Origin: Burkholderia vietnamiensis LMG 10929
Lineage (GTDB): Bacteria; Pseudomonadota; Gammaproteobacteria; Burkholderiales; Burkholderiaceae
Assembly (NCBI RefSeq): GCF_000959445.1
Contig: NZ_CP009631.1
Span: forward strand, 3,038,001 to 3,102,000
Length of the DNA stretch: 64,000 nt
Direction of reading: 5' to 3'
Shown: in pieces, positions 34,955 through 44,696 of the stretch
Layout: each line of letters starts with the position of its first letter
Position numbering within the stretch: the stretch's first letter is position 1
Program-made: the position numbers and the translations under genes
The notes under the pieces: model-generated
Told to the model about the DNA's origin: nothing
Database searches by the model: none
What the model saw: only the letters and a program-made list of their open reading frames with translations

Positions 34955-35704
34955 TTACGACATGTACATGCCGCCGTTCACGTGCAGCGTCGTGCCGGTG
35001 ATGTAACCGGCCTGCGGCGACGCGAGAAACGCGACGGCATGGGCGATGTCCTCCGGACTGCCGAGGCGGCCGAGCGGAATCTGGGTCTTGAGCGCGGCCT
35101 GCTGTTCTTCCGGCAGCGTCTTGGTCATGTCGGTGTCGATGAAGCCCGGCGCCACGCAGTTGACCGTGATGCCGCGGCTGCCGATTTCGCGAGCCAGCGC
35201 GCGCGTCATGCCCGCCACGCCGGCCTTCGCGGCCGCGTAGTTGGCCTGCCCCGGATTGCCGGCCGAGCCGACCACCGACGTGATGTTGATGATGCGCCCG
35301 CCGCGGGCCTTCATCATCGGGCGCAGCACCGCGCGCGACAGCCGGAACACCGACTTCAGGTTGGTGTCGATCACCGCGTCCCAGTCCTCGTCCTTCATCC
35401 GCATCGCGAGCTGGTCCTGCGTGATCCCGGCGTTGTTGACGAGCACGTTCAGCGCGCCGAATTCCTTCACGGTCGCGTCGATCAACGCTTCGGCCGCAGC
35501 CGCGTCGTTGACGTTCAGCACCGCGCCGCGACCCGTCACGCCCGCTTCCGCGAACCCGGCGCTAATCGCGGCCGCGCCCGATTCGCTCGTCGCCGTGCCG
35601 ATCACCGTCGCGCCCAGGCGCGCGAGTTCGAGCGCGATCGCACGGCCGATGCCGCGCGATGCGCCGGTCACAATCGCGACCTGTTTGTCGAGAGTCTTTT
35701 CCAT
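34955..35704 (-). CDS. fabG: 3-oxoacyl-[acyl-carrier-protein] reductase
   Basis: This 249-residue short-chain dehydrogenase reduces beta-ketoacyl-ACP with NADPH. The cofactor loop is TGASRGIGRAIA, the catalytic Ser is in NITSVVGSAG, and Tyr/Lys are in YAAAKAG; NNAGIT and the C-terminal GTTLHVNGGMYM are also standard. It lies between fabD (36 bases upstream) and acpP, the conserved fab order. Confidence 0.98.
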   Translation of the reverse strand: MEKTLDKQVAIVTGASRGIGRAIALELARLGATVIGTATSESGAAAISAGFAEAGVTGRGAVLNVNDAAAAEALIDATVKEFGALNVLVNNAGITQDQLAMRMKDEDWDAVIDTNLKSVFRLSRAVLRPMMKARGGRIINITSVVGSAGNPGQANYAAAKAGVAGMTRALAREIGSRGITVNCVAPGFIDTDMTKTLPEEQQAALKTQIPLGRLGSPEDIAHAVAFLASPQAGYITGTTLHVNGGMYMS

Positions 35705-35740
35705 GAATCGAATATCCGTCTCTTGAGGAAAGGCGCCGCG

Positions 35741-36673
35741 TCAGGCGGTCGCCAGCTTCAGCGCTTCGTCGAGCGACGCCGGATCGAACACCGACGCGCC
35801 GACCAGATTGCCGTCGATGCGCTTCGTCAGCCCCGCCAGCACCTTGCCCGGCCCGCACTCGATCACGTGCGTGACGCCCGTGGCGGCGATGTGCTGCACG
35901 CACTCGACCCAGCGCACCGGGCCGGCGGCCTGGCGCACCAGCGCATCCTTGATCGCGGCCGGATCGCTGACCACCGCGACGTCGATGTTGTTGACCACCG
36001 GAATCTGCGGAGCCTTCACGTCGATGTTCGCCAGATAGTCGCGCAGCTGGTCCGACGCCGGCTTGAGCAGCGACGAATGGAACGGCGCCGACACCGGCAG
36101 CGGCAGCGCGCGCTTCGCACCCTTCGCCTTCGCGATCTCGCACGCCTTTTCGACGGCCGCCTTCGCGCCCGCGATCACGACCTGCGCCGGCGCGTTGAAG
36201 TTCACGGCTTCGACGACGCCCGCTTGCGCCGCTTCCGCGCACACCGCGCGCACCGTGTCGTCGTCGAGGCCGAGGATCGCGGCCATGCCGCCCTGGCCGA
36301 CCGGCACCGCGGTCTGCATCGCCTGCGCACGGAAGCGCACGAGCGGCACCGCGTCCTTGAACGCGAGCGCGCCTGCGGCGACGAGCGCCGTGTATTCGCC
36401 GAGGCTGTGGCCCGCGACGATCGACGGCGCCGGGCCGCCGGCCTGCTGCCATGCGCGATAGCACGCGTATGCGGCCGTCAGCATCACCGGCTGCGTGTTG
36501 GTCGTGAGATTCAGTTCTTCAGCCGGGCCTTCGGCGATCAGCTTGCCGAGATCCTGGCCGAGTGCATCGGATGCTTCCGCGAGCGTCTCGCGCACGACGG
36601 CCAGATCGGCGAATGCGTTCAGCATGCCGACCGACTGCGAGCCCTGCCCCGGAAAAACGAATGCAAATTTCAT
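35741..36673 (-). CDS. fabD: Malonyl CoA-acyl carrier protein transacylase
   Basis: This 310-residue enzyme moves malonyl from CoA to ACP. It starts FAFVFPGQGSQSVGML, carries the nucleophile Ser in AGHSLGEYTAL and the conserved Arg in RFRAQAMQ, and has the His in PVSAPFHSSLL. It follows fabH by 85 bases and precedes fabG. All family landmarks are intact. Confidence 0.98.
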   Translation of the reverse strand: MKFAFVFPGQGSQSVGMLNAFADLAVVRETLAEASDALGQDLGKLIAEGPAEELNLTTNTQPVMLTAAYACYRAWQQAGGPAPSIVAGHSLGEYTALVAAGALAFKDAVPLVRFRAQAMQTAVPVGQGGMAAILGLDDDTVRAVCAEAAQAGVVEAVNFNAPAQVVIAGAKAAVEKACEIAKAKGAKRALPLPVSAPFHSSLLKPASDQLRDYLANIDVKAPQIPVVNNIDVAVVSDPAAIKDALVRQAAGPVRWVECVQHIAATGVTHVIECGPGKVLAGLTKRIDGNLVGASVFDPASLDEALKLATA

Positions 36674-36758
36674 ATCGTCCCCAATTGAATCGATTCGGAC
36701 GGCGCGCGCGAACGGCGCGCCGGTTCGGGATCCGCGCGCAGCAGTCGCGCGCTGCGGA

Positions 36759-37748
36759 TCAGAAGCGGAAGACCGACGCGCCCCAGGTGAAGCCGCCGCC
36801 GACGCCTTCGATCAGCACGTGCTGACCGCGCTGGATGCGGCCGTCGCGGACCGCGACGTCGAGCGCCATCGGGATCGACGCAGCCGACGTGTTGCCGTGC
36901 TGGTCGACCGTCACGACCATGCGCTCCTGCGGCAGGCCGAGCTTGCGGCAGGTGCTGGTCATGATGCGGATGTTGGCCTGGTGCGGAATCAGCCAGTCGA
37001 TCTGCTCGGGCGCGAGGTTCGCCTTCGCGAGCGCTTCGACCGCGACCTTTTCCAGCACGTTGACCGCGAGCTTGAACACCGCCTGCCCGTCCATGTGCAG
37101 GAACGCGCTGCCTTCGATCACGCCGCGATTGACGTTGCCCGGCGTGCACAGGATGTTCGAATAGCTGCCGTCCGCGTGCAGCGCGCTGCCGAGCACGCCC
37201 GGCTCTTCCGATGCGGACAGGATCACCGCGCCCGCGCCGTCGCCGAACAGCACGCAGGTCGTGCGGTCCTTGAAATCGAGAATCCGCGAGAACGTCTCCG
37301 CGCCGACGACGAGCGCCGTGCGGTGCTGGCCGCCGCGGATGAAGCTGTCGGCCATCGCCATCGCGTACGCGAAGCCGGAACACACGGCCTGCACGTCGAA
37401 TGCCGCGCCGCCGCTCTTGATGCCGAGCTTGTTCTGCAGCAGGCAGGCCGTACTCGGGAACACGAAATCGGGAGTCGACGTCGCGACGATGATCAGGTCG
37501 ATCGATTGCGGGTCGATGTCGGCCGCCTCGATCGCACGGCGCGCGGCTTGGTACGAGAGATCGCTGGTCGTGACGTCGGGTGCGGCGAAATGGCGCGCGT
37601 GGATGCCCGTGCGCGCCACGATCCATTCATCGCTCGTCTCGATGCCTTCCTTCGCGAGACGATCGGCAAGCTGCTGGTTCGTGACGCGGTCGGGCGGCAA
37701 ATAGCTGCCCGTGCCGAGCACGCGGGAATAGAGAGTCGATTGGGCCAT
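36759..37748 (-). CDS. fabH: 3-oxoacyl-[acyl-carrier-protein] synthase III
   Basis: This 329-residue enzyme starts fatty-acid synthesis by condensing acetyl-CoA with malonyl-ACP. The active-site Cys is in [11 protein letters not shown], His in [10 protein letters not shown] and Asn in [10 protein letters not shown]. The N-terminus has the usual [17 protein letters not shown]. Its ATG follows the plsX stop without a gap (plsX stop at 37749-37751), so translation is coupled. Confidence 0.98.
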   Translation of the reverse strand: MAQSTLYSRVLGTGSYLPPDRVTNQQLADRLAKEGIETSDEWIVARTGIHARHFAAPDVTTSDLSYQAARRAIEAADIDPQSIDLIIVATSTPDFVFPSTACLLQNKLGIKSGGAAFDVQAVCSGFAYAMAMADSFIRGGQHRTALVVGAETFSRILDFKDRTTCVLFGDGAGAVILSASEEPGVLGSALHADGSYSNILCTPGNVNRGVIEGSAFLHMDGQAVFKLAVNVLEKVAVEALAKANLAPEQIDWLIPHQANIRIMTSTCRKLGLPQERMVVTVDQHGNTSAASIPMALDVAVRDGRIQRGQHVLIEGVGGGFTWGASVFRF

Positions 37749-38855
37749 TTATGCTTTAGAGGATTGCGCAGCGGGAGGTTCGGCGTGTTGGCCTGCGGCC
37801 GGGCCCGTGTGGCCTGCGCCGCCTGCGTCGTGTTCGCCGTCGCCGAGCGACACCGAATTATCCGCCATCGCGCGCGTAAGGCGCTCCAGCACGCCGTTTT
37901 TGACGGCATCATACCCGCGTTTGATCGCCCACTCAAACGCGTAGGCATCGGCCGAACCGTGGCTTTTGATCACGAGACTCTTCAGCCCCAGCAACGCCGC
38001 GCCGTTGTACTGGCGATGGTCGACGCGCTTCTTGAAACGCATCAGCACGGGCAGCGCGAGCAGCGCCATCAGCTTCGACATCAGCGAACGGCCGAACTCC
38101 TCGCGGATGATGTCGGACAGCATCTGCGCGAGCCCTTCGGACGTCTTCAGCGCGACGTTGCCGACGAAGCCGTCGCAGACGATCACGTCGACCGTGCCCT
38201 TGTAGATGTCGTTGCCTTCGACGTTGCCGCGGAAATTCAGCGTGCTGGCGCGCAGCAGTTCGCCGGCGCGCTTGATCGTCTCGTTGCCCTTGATGACTTC
38301 TTCGCCGATGTTCAACAGGCCGATCGTGGGGCGCTCCTTGCCTTCGAGCGCCGCGACGAGCGCATGGCCCATCTCCGCGAACTGCAGCAGGTGCTGCGGC
38401 TCGCAGTCGACGTTCGCGCCGAGGTCGAGCATCATCGTGTAGCCGGTCGGGTTCGGCAGCGCGAACGCGATCGCGGGCCGCTCGATGCCGGGCAGCGTCT
38501 TCAGCACGTAACGGGAAACGGCCATCAGCGCGCCGGTGTTGCCGGCGGAAATACAGGCCTGGGCCGCGCCTTCCTTCACGTGATTCAGCGCGACGCGCAT
38601 CGAAGAATCTTTCTTCTTGCGCAGCGCGACTTCGACAGGATCGTCCATCGCCACGACTTCGGTGGCGGGCACGATGGTCAGCGCGGGATCGTCGAGGGCT
38701 TTCAGCTTTTTCAGCTGCGCGCGAATCGCGCTTTCGATGCCGACGAGCATCAGGTGCGCATCGGGATGCGCGCGGACGAACTTGACTGCGGCGGGAACGG
38801 TCACGGACGGGCCGTGGTCGCCTCCCATGCAATCGATTGTGAGCTTTACGGTCAT
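37749..38855 (-). CDS. plsX: Phosphate acyltransferase PlsX
   Basis: This 368-residue soluble enzyme makes acyl-phosphate from acyl-ACP, feeding PlsY at the start of phospholipid synthesis. It opens with [18 protein letters not shown] and contains the conserved GNTGALMA and [11 protein letters not shown] stretches. The C-terminal 35 residues are Gly/Ala/His-rich and probably disordered. It is directly coupled to fabH and preceded by a hairpin that separates it from rpmF. Confidence 0.97.
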   Translation of the reverse strand: MTVKLTIDCMGGDHGPSVTVPAAVKFVRAHPDAHLMLVGIESAIRAQLKKLKALDDPALTIVPATEVVAMDDPVEVALRKKKDSSMRVALNHVKEGAAQACISAGNTGALMAVSRYVLKTLPGIERPAIAFALPNPTGYTMMLDLGANVDCEPQHLLQFAEMGHALVAALEGKERPTIGLLNIGEEVIKGNETIKRAGELLRASTLNFRGNVEGNDIYKGTVDVIVCDGFVGNVALKTSEGLAQMLSDIIREEFGRSLMSKLMALLALPVLMRFKKRVDHRQYNGAALLGLKSLVIKSHGSADAYAFEWAIKRGYDAVKNGVLERLTRAMADNSVSLGDGEHDAGGAGHTGPAAGQHAEPPAAQSSKA

Positions 38856-38878
38856 GGAATGCGACGAATTTCAGGCAC

Positions 38879-38909
38879 AAAAAAGCGGCAGTTGAATGCC
38901 GCCTTTTTG
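38879..38909 (-). terminator. Hairpin between rpmF and plsX
   Basis: GCGGCA and TGCCGC pair around a six-base loop with A and T runs on both sides, just after the start of the rpmF-plsX spacer. It may partly end the rpmF transcript, allowing ribosomal protein L32 and lipid enzymes to be set at different levels. Because it carries T runs on both strands it is symmetric. Confidence 0.78.
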
Positions 38910-38984
38910 TTGAGCCAGGAAAGTGTCAAGCGAACCAGTTGTCACGCGAACGGCGAACGTAGCGCGCAACGCGTGACTTGACGC

Positions 38985-39164
38985 TTAGTCGTTCTTCGTC
39001 TTGACGACTTTCTTGCCGCGATAGTAGCCGTTCGGGCTGACGTGGTGACGCAGATGCACTTCACCCGTGCTCGGCTCGACTGCCAGCGGCGCTGCCGTCA
39101 GGAAATCGTGCGAACGATGCATGCCGCGCTTCGACGGCGACTTCTTGTTTTGCTGGACTGCCAT
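38985..39164 (-). CDS. rpmF: 50S ribosomal protein L32
   Basis: This 59-residue basic protein is bL32. It begins [20 protein letters not shown], the standard L32 start, and ends [14 protein letters not shown]. The C-terminal zinc-binding cysteines found in some L32 forms are absent, as is normal for this clade. It lies between yceD and plsX, the conserved yceD-rpmF-plsX arrangement. The frame is short and easily missed. Confidence 0.97.
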
Positions 39165-39262
39165 GACTAACTCCTAATTGATTTTCCGGATTCTAACACA
39201 GCCCGATCCGGCGCTTAACTACCCTGGCCCAAAGCCCTTACGCCTTCCCGCGCCACAACTGC

Positions 39263-39898
39263 TTAGTGTTTGTTGCCGCCGTCCCCGTCCTTCTTCAGCG
39301 CTTGCAGCGCTGCGAACGGATTCGGCCGTTTGCCTTCGTCCTCGTCTTCCGCGGACGCTTCATCCGCATCTTCCGAAGGACCGCTCACACCCGACACGAG
39401 GCTTTCGTGAACTGCCGGGCAAACCTCGTGCTTGGGCACGAGCGGCAGCGAAAGCAGCAACTCCTCTTCGATCAAGTCGACGAGATCGAACTGGCGCGAG
39501 CCCACGATCACATCGGCTTCATCGTCGTCGAGCGGAAATTCTTCAGCTTCTTCTTCGGTCGCCACGACGCGGTACGTCATGTCGACGTCGAACGTCTGGT
39601 CGTACGGCGCCATGCAGCGCTGGCACGTGAGCCACGCATGGCCGTGCACCGCGAGACGCAGGTACGGCTGCTGGCCGTCGCTGCCGTCGTCCTGCAGCTC
39701 CTTCTGGGTGAACCCTTCGGCCTGCCACGTGAACACCGTGTCGCGATCGGACGCGTCCGCCGGCACTTCGTTCAGCATGCGCGCCAGCTGGGACAGCCGC
39801 GTCGCACCTGCCGCCTGCCGCCCGCTGCGGGCGAATTCGAACAGGTCGACTGCGTGCGGATCCAGCGCTGCCGCCGGCTTGCCAGAAGAAGTGTTCAT
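39263..39898 (-). CDS. yceD: YceD family (DUF177) 23S rRNA accumulation protein
   Basis: This 211-residue protein belongs to DUF177, needed for normal 23S rRNA accumulation in plants and bacteria and nearly always next to rpmF. It contains LTCQRCMAPYDQ with the conserved Cys pair and the acidic stretch EFPLDDDEADVIVG, then LIEEELLLSLPLVPKH. The C-terminal 40 residues are acidic and low complexity. It begins the rpmF-plsX-fab transcript, with 98 bases to rpmF. Confidence 0.94.
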   Translation of the reverse strand: MNTSSGKPAAALDPHAVDLFEFARSGRQAAGATRLSQLARMLNEVPADASDRDTVFTWQAEGFTQKELQDDGSDGQQPYLRLAVHGHAWLTCQRCMAPYDQTFDVDMTYRVVATEEEAEEFPLDDDEADVIVGSRQFDLVDLIEEELLLSLPLVPKHEVCPAVHESLVSGVSGPSEDADEASAEDEDEGKRPNPFAALQALKKDGDGGNKH

Positions 39899-40158
39899 GT
39901 TGCGCTCCTGTCCACGGGCTGACTTGCGGGATCCGGCTCGGCCGACGTCACACGTTGGGCGCCGCTCTCTTTCATGCGCGACACGAGCCGCACACGGTTG
40001 ACGTACTGTATTCCGAAGACCCGACAGGCGCCACCACAGCGCAAGCCTGTCGACGAAAAGCGGGAAAGCATACCTGTTTTACCTTTTGCGGTCAATCACT
40101 TATGCTTGCGTCCGCGCAACGCCGCATCACACCTGACGATTCACCGACCCAACCGACC

Positions 40159-40788
40159 ATGCCGGATACCGTTTGCCGCCCGCCGCGGCTGATTCTCGCC
40201 TCCAGTTCCCGCTATCGCCGCGCGCTCCTCGAGCGCCTCGGCATACCGTTCGACACCGTGTCGCCGGACCTCGACGAAACCCCGCTCGCGGGCGAAACGC
40301 CGGCCGCGACGGCGCTGCGGCTCGCCGCCGCGAAGGCGCGCGCGGTCGCCGCGACGATCGACGCGCCCGACGGCGTGCTCGTGATCGGCTCCGATCAGGT
40401 CGCGACGTTCGACGGCCTCCAGATCGGCAAGCCGGGCACGCACGAGCGCGCGCTCGCGCAGCTTCTGTCGATGCAGGGCCGCGACGTCGAATTCCACAGC
40501 GCGCTGAGCCTGTACGACAGCCGTACCGGCAACACGCAGAGCGAGGACGTGGTGACGCGCGTGCGCTTCCGCTCGCTGCCCGAAGCCGAGCTCGACGCAT
40601 ATCTGCGCGCCGAGACGCCGTATGACGTGGCCGGCAGCGCGAAATCCGAAGGGCTCGGCATCGCGCTGCTCGATGCAATCGATTCCGACGACCCGACCGC
40701 GCTCGTCGGCCTGCCGCTGATCGCGCTCACGCGGATGCTGCGCGTCGCCGGCTACCCGCTGTTCGCCCACCACGGAGACCGCGCATGA
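40159..40788 (+). CDS. yceF: Maf-like nucleotide pyrophosphatase, YceF type
   Basis: This 209-residue Maf-fold protein hydrolyses modified nucleotides; the YceF branch prefers 7-methyl-GTP. It opens LILASSSRYRRALLERLG and has the family Asp/Glu site DLDETPLAGE, the SDQVATFDG loop and the YceF-like ending AGSAKSEGLGIALLD and ALVGLPLIALTRML. The ATG at 40159 gives the usual length; an upstream ATG at 40102 is possible. Its stop overlaps the next ATG, so it is coupled to the methyltransferase gene. Confidence 0.92.
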   Translation: MPDTVCRPPRLILASSSRYRRALLERLGIPFDTVSPDLDETPLAGETPAATALRLAAAKARAVAATIDAPDGVLVIGSDQVATFDGLQIGKPGTHERALAQLLSMQGRDVEFHSALSLYDSRTGNTQSEDVVTRVRFRSLPEAELDAYLRAETPYDVAGSAKSEGLGIALLDAIDSDDPTALVGLPLIALTRMLRVAGYPLFAHHGDRA

Positions 40789-41507
40789 CGGCCGGCACGC
40801 TCTATCTCGTCCCCAACACGCTCGGCGAAGGCGACGCCGCGATGCTCGCCGCGGTGCTGCCGGCTGCCGTGCAGGCGCGCGCCGGCACGCTCGGCTATTA
40901 CATCGGCGAGAACGCGAAAACGACGCGCGCGTTCCTGAAGAAGATCGGCACGACGCGGCCGATCCAGGAAATCGACATTCAGGAACTGAACGTCAATACG
41001 CCGGCCGGCGCAATCGACCGGCTGCTCGCGCCGGTGCTGGCGGGCGCCGATGCCGGGCTCGTGTCCGAGGCCGGCTGCCCCGCGGTGGCCGACCCCGGCG
41101 CGCTGCTGGTGCGCCGCGCGCACGAGCGCGGCGTGAAGGTCGTGCCGCTGGTCGGGCCGAGCTCGATCCTGCTCGCACTGATGGCATCGGGCCTGAACGG
41201 CCAAAGCTTCGCGTTCAACGGCTATCTGCCGGTCGACGCGGCCGCGCGCGCGAAGCGCCTGCGCGAGCTCGAGCAACTGTCACGCAAGGCCCGGCAGACG
41301 CAGATCTTCATCGAGACGCCATACCGCAACCAGGCGATGCTCGACACACTCGTGGCGACCTGTGCGCCGTCGACGCAGATCTGCGTCGCGGCCGATCTGA
41401 CGCTCAAAACCGAGACGATCGCGAGCCGCACCGCGGCGGACTGGAAAAAGGCGGCCGCGCCGAATCTGCAGAAGCGCCCGGCGATCTTCCTGCTGCTCGC
41501 GAACTGA
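40785..41507 (+). CDS. SAM-dependent methyltransferase, RsmI/tetrapyrrole methylase family
   Basis: This 240-residue protein has the tetrapyrrole methylase fold shared by RsmI, which 2'-O-methylates C1402 of 16S rRNA. It contains GTLYLVPNTLGEGD at the start, SEAGCPAVADPGA and VPLVGPSSILLALMASGLNGQ, all typical of RsmI-like proteins. It is shorter than classical RsmI (about 285 residues) and its first strand differs, so it is the paralogue found with maf in this genus, not the main RsmI. The substrate is unproven. The start overlaps the maf stop (ATGA). Confidence 0.88.
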   Translation: MTAGTLYLVPNTLGEGDAAMLAAVLPAAVQARAGTLGYYIGENAKTTRAFLKKIGTTRPIQEIDIQELNVNTPAGAIDRLLAPVLAGADAGLVSEAGCPAVADPGALLVRRAHERGVKVVPLVGPSSILLALMASGLNGQSFAFNGYLPVDAAARAKRLRELEQLSRKARQTQIFIETPYRNQAMLDTLVATCAPSTQICVAADLTLKTETIASRTAADWKKAAAPNLQKRPAIFLLLAN

Positions 41508-41596
41508 CGGCGCACGTGGCGCGCGCCGCCGCTCGGCGGGCGGCGCGGGCGGCTCGGGCGGCTCGGGCGCGCTTGCAGCGCGCCGCGTACCGCCGT

Positions 41597-42586
41597 TCAG
41601 CGCAGGCTGAACGACGTGCCGGCCGCGCCGAGCGCCTTCATCGCCGCCCCGCCGGCCGCCGCGCCGAACTTGCGGGCGACGCGGTTCGTGATGCTTTCCT
41701 TCACCGTGTAGTCGACCAGATCCGGCGCCTTCAGCACGTCGCGCGCGACCGTGTCGGTCGTGCCGTAGCCGTCGGCGAGGCCGAGTTCGACGCTCTTCTC
41801 GCCGGTCCAGAACAGGCCCGAGAACATGTCGGGCGTCTCGTGCAGCCGCTTGCCGCGGCCGTCCTTCACGGCCTTGATGAACTGCGCATGGACCTGATCG
41901 AGCAGCGCCTGCGCATGGGCGTCCATCTTCGGCGTCTCGGGCGAGAACGGATCGTAGAAGCCCTTGTTTTCGCCCGACGTATGCAGGCGGCGCTCGACGC
42001 CGAGCTTGCTCATCAGCCCGGTGAAGCCGAAACCGTCCATCAGCACGCCGATCGAGCCGACGATGCTCGCCTTGTCGACGAAGATCTTGTCGGCGGCGGA
42101 CGCAATGTAATAGCCGCCCGATGCGCAGATGTCGGTCACGACCACGTACAGCGGCTTGTCCGGATACGTCTTGCGCAGCCGGCGGATCTCGTCGTAAACC
42201 ATCCCGGCCTGCACCGGGCTGCCGCCCGGGCTGTTGATCCGCAGCACGACGCCGGCCGTGCCGTCGTCGTCGAACGCGGCATCCAGCGCGGTGTTGATGT
42301 CTTCGGCGTTCGCATTGGTGCCGGCCGCGATTTCGCCGTCGATCGTCACCAGCGCCGTGTGGCGCCCGCTGGAGAACTTCGAGTCGCCCGAGAAATCGAT
42401 CAGCGCGAACGCGAGCAGCGCGAACACGCCGAGGAACGCGAACCGGAAGAAGATCTTCCAGCGCCGCGCCGCGCGCTGTTCCTTGACGGCCGCCAGCGCG
42501 ATCCGCTCGAGGGCCGCGCGCTCCCAGTTGGGCTCGCGGGAGTCGGGACGGGACGAGGAATCGGGAGTAGTCGGTTGGTCGGCCAT
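41597..42586 (-). CDS. S49 family signal peptide peptidase (SppA-like)
   Basis: This 329-residue inner-membrane serine protease clears cleaved signal peptides. One membrane segment (about 47-63, FRFAFLGVFALLAFALI) is followed by the crotonase-like protease domain. The nucleophile Ser is in DICASGGYYIASAADKIF, and the Lys is expected in the SIGVLMDGFGFTGLMSKLG region. It is the short, single-domain type. It lies last in the rluC-HAD-Rieske-sppA run, 24 bases after the Rieske gene. Confidence 0.93.
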   Translation of the reverse strand: MADQPTTPDSSSRPDSREPNWERAALERIALAAVKEQRAARRWKIFFRFAFLGVFALLAFALIDFSGDSKFSSGRHTALVTIDGEIAAGTNANAEDINTALDAAFDDDGTAGVVLRINSPGGSPVQAGMVYDEIRRLRKTYPDKPLYVVVTDICASGGYYIASAADKIFVDKASIVGSIGVLMDGFGFTGLMSKLGVERRLHTSGENKGFYDPFSPETPKMDAHAQALLDQVHAQFIKAVKDGRGKRLHETPDMFSGLFWTGEKSVELGLADGYGTTDTVARDVLKAPDLVDYTVKESITNRVARKFGAAAGGAAMKALGAAGTSFSLR

Positions 42587-42610
42587 GAAGTGGTGTCTGA
42601 AGTGGTGTCG

Positions 42611-43018
42611 TCAGTCGGTCGTGGCGGAAGGCGGCGCAGCGGGCACCAGGTCGGCATCCGGCACCCAGAAAACCGCGCGCCCGTCGGGCGTGTCGCGCTC
42701 GTCGACCTCGACCGGCCGCAGCCGAGCGCCGCGGCACGGGCCGCCCACGCACTTGCCCGTATCGGGCGCATAAATGGCGCCGTGCGTCGCGCACATCAGA
42801 TAGAGCCCGGACGATTCGAAGAACTGCCCTTCGGCCCAGTCGAGCTCCATCGGCACGTGCGCGCAGCGGTTCAGGTAACCGTAGGCACGGCCCTCGTAGC
42901 GGACGAAGAACACGACCGCCTGCTCGCCGCGCAGCGTCGCGTCGACGCGCACGCCGGTGCCGCCGTCGGCGAGCGCGTCCGATGCGCAGACGCGCACGGC
43001 GGCCGGCGCCGCACTCAT
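42611..43018 (-). CDS. Rieske [2Fe-2S] protein
   Basis: This 135-residue protein is a single Rieske domain. The cluster ligands are Cys-x-His in NRCAHVPMELDW and Cys-x2-His in YLMCATHGAIY. There is no membrane anchor or signal, so it is a soluble ferredoxin-like Rieske protein of unknown partner. A much longer frame runs upstream through the phosphatase gene, but the ATG at 43018 overlaps the stop of that gene (ATGA) and fits the domain. Confidence 0.92.
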   Translation of the reverse strand: MSAAPAAVRVCASDALADGGTGVRVDATLRGEQAVVFFVRYEGRAYGYLNRCAHVPMELDWAEGQFFESSGLYLMCATHGAIYAPDTGKCVGGPCRGARLRPVEVDERDTPDGRAVFWVPDADLVPAAPPSATTD

Positions 43019-43674
43019 GCGTGCTCCCGCAGCCACGCCGCGAGCGCGACGACGTCCGGCGCGACGAAGCGCGGCGCCAGCGCGGCCAGCGCGTCGGCCG
43101 TATGCGCACCGTACGACACGCCGACGCCGGCCGCCCCGGCACTTGCCGCCATCTGCAGGTCGTGCGTCGTGTCGCCGATCATCACGGTGCGCGCCAGATC
43201 CTGCCCCAGTTCGCGGGACAGTTCGTGCAGCATCGCCGGGTGCGGCTTCGAGAACGTTTCGTCCGCGCAGCGGGTCGCGTCGAACAGGCTCGTCAGCTTC
43301 GACTGGTCGAGCACGCGGTTCAGGCCCACCCGCCCCTTGCCGGTCGCGACCGCGAGCAGGTAGCCCACGTCGCGCAATTCCGCGAGCAGTTCGCGCACGC
43401 CGGCAAACAGCTCGATGCGCTGGTCGTCCAGCAGGTAGTGATAGCGGTAGCGTTCGGCGAGCCGCGGATAGTCGGACGGATCGAGGCTCGGCGCGGCGAT
43501 CTGCAGCGCATCGCGCAGGCCGAGGCCGATCACGTAGCGGGACGCTTCGTCGGACGGCGCGGGCAGGCCGAGATCGCGGCACGCGGCCTGGATGCTGTAC
43601 GCGATGTGCGCAGTCGAATCCATCAGCGTGCCGTCCCAGTCGAAGACGATCAGATCAAATTGCTGTCGGGCCAT
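43015..43674 (-). CDS. HAD-superfamily phosphatase, Gph-like
   Basis: This 219-residue HAD hydrolase starts with DLIVFDWDGTLMDS, carrying the nucleophile Asp and acid/base Asp. It has motif II in LAVATGKGR, the Lys of motif III in FSKPHPAML and acidic motif IV in VMIGDTTHD. A helical cap lies between motifs I and II. The pattern resembles phosphoglycolate phosphatase, but substrates of this class vary widely. It starts 5 bases after the rluC stop and is coupled to the Rieske gene. Confidence 0.9.
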   Translation of the reverse strand: MARQQFDLIVFDWDGTLMDSTAHIAYSIQAACRDLGLPAPSDEASRYVIGLGLRDALQIAAPSLDPSDYPRLAERYRYHYLLDDQRIELFAGVRELLAELRDVGYLLAVATGKGRVGLNRVLDQSKLTSLFDATRCADETFSKPHPAMLHELSRELGQDLARTVMIGDTTHDLQMAASAGAAGVGVSYGAHTADALAALAPRFVAPDVVALAAWLREHA

Positions 43675-43679
43675 GCGAG

Positions 43680-44684
43680 TCACGCGGTATCGCGCAGAGC
43701 GCTGAGTTGATCGAGAAAGCGCCGGCATTCGTCCGGCAGCGGCGCATCGAACTGCAGCGGCTCGCCGCTCAGCGGATGTGCGAGCTTCAGGCGGTACGCG
43801 TGCAGGAACATCCGTTTGAGCGACGGCTGCGCGTTCGCGCGCGCCAGCGCCTTGTTCAGGGCGAAATCGCCATACTTGGCGTCGCCCGCGATGGGCAAGC
43901 CGAGATGCGCGAGATGCACACGGATCTGATGGGTCCGACCCGTTTTGAGTTCCGCTTCGACGAGCGCGTAGTCGGGCCAGCGCTCGATCAGGTTGAACAC
44001 CGTGTGCGACGGCAGGCCGTCGTCCTGCACGCGCACGCGCCGCTCGCCTTCCGCGGTCGAATACTTGAAGAGCGGCGCCTTCACCACCCGGCGACGCCCC
44101 CAGTCGGGCTGCCACTGGCCGTGTCCGCAGGCGAAATAGCGCTTGTCCATCCGGTTTTCGCGGATCTGCTCGTGCAGCCCCACCAGCGCCGTGCGCTTCT
44201 TCGCGAGCATCAGGATCCCGGACGTCTCGCGATCGAGCCGGTGCACCAGTTCGAGGAACTTCGCGCGCGGGCGCGCCTGCCGCATCTGTTCGATCACGCC
44301 GAACGCGACGCCGCTGCCGCCGTGCACGGCGACGCCGGCCGGCTTGTTGATGACGAGCATCGCGTCGTCCTCGTACAGCACGTCGAACTGCGCGGGCGGG
44401 ACGATCGGCGTTTCGGCGCGGGCCAGATCGGCCGCCGCCACCCGCACGGGCGGCACGCGCACGAGATCGCCGAGCGCGAGCCGGTACTGGGCGTCGACCC
44501 GGCCCTTGTTCACGCGCACTTCGCCGCTGCGCAGGATCCGGTAGACATGGCTCTTGGGCACGCCCTTACAGACGCGCAACAGGAAGTTGTCGATCCGCTG
44601 ACCGGCCGAGTTTTCGTCGATCTCGATCATCGATACCTGACCGCTTGCGACCGAATTCTGGGATATTTTGCCTAACTCATTCAT
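43680..44684 (-). CDS. rluC: 23S rRNA pseudouridine synthase RluC
   Basis: This 334-residue enzyme makes pseudouridines at 955, 2504 and 2580 of 23S rRNA. It has an N-terminal S4 domain (about 28-85, QRIDNFLLRVCKGVPKSHVY) and the RluA-type catalytic domain, with the Asp in HRLDRETSGILMLAK and the closing GRTHQIRVHLAHLGLPI. It is transcribed divergently from rne, as in E. coli. The rne promoter overlaps its first codons on the opposite strand. Confidence 0.96.
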   Translation of the reverse strand: MNELGKISQNSVASGQVSMIEIDENSAGQRIDNFLLRVCKGVPKSHVYRILRSGEVRVNKGRVDAQYRLALGDLVRVPPVRVAAADLARAETPIVPPAQFDVLYEDDAMLVINKPAGVAVHGGSGVAFGVIEQMRQARPRAKFLELVHRLDRETSGILMLAKKRTALVGLHEQIRENRMDKRYFACGHGQWQPDWGRRRVVKAPLFKYSTAEGERRVRVQDDGLPSHTVFNLIERWPDYALVEAELKTGRTHQIRVHLAHLGLPIAGDAKYGDFALNKALARANAQPSLKRMFLHAYRLKLAHPLSGEPLQFDAPLPDECRRFLDQLSALRDTA

Positions 44685-44696
44685 ACTGAATATAAT
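44668..44696 (+). promoter_or_regulatory. Sigma-70 promoter of rne inside the start of rluC
   Basis: TTGCCT (44668-44673) and TATAAT (44691-44696) are separated by exactly 17 bases. Transcription would start near 44703, giving a leader of about 0.7 kb before the rne ATG. The hexamers are close to consensus in an otherwise GC-rich region. Confidence 0.8.
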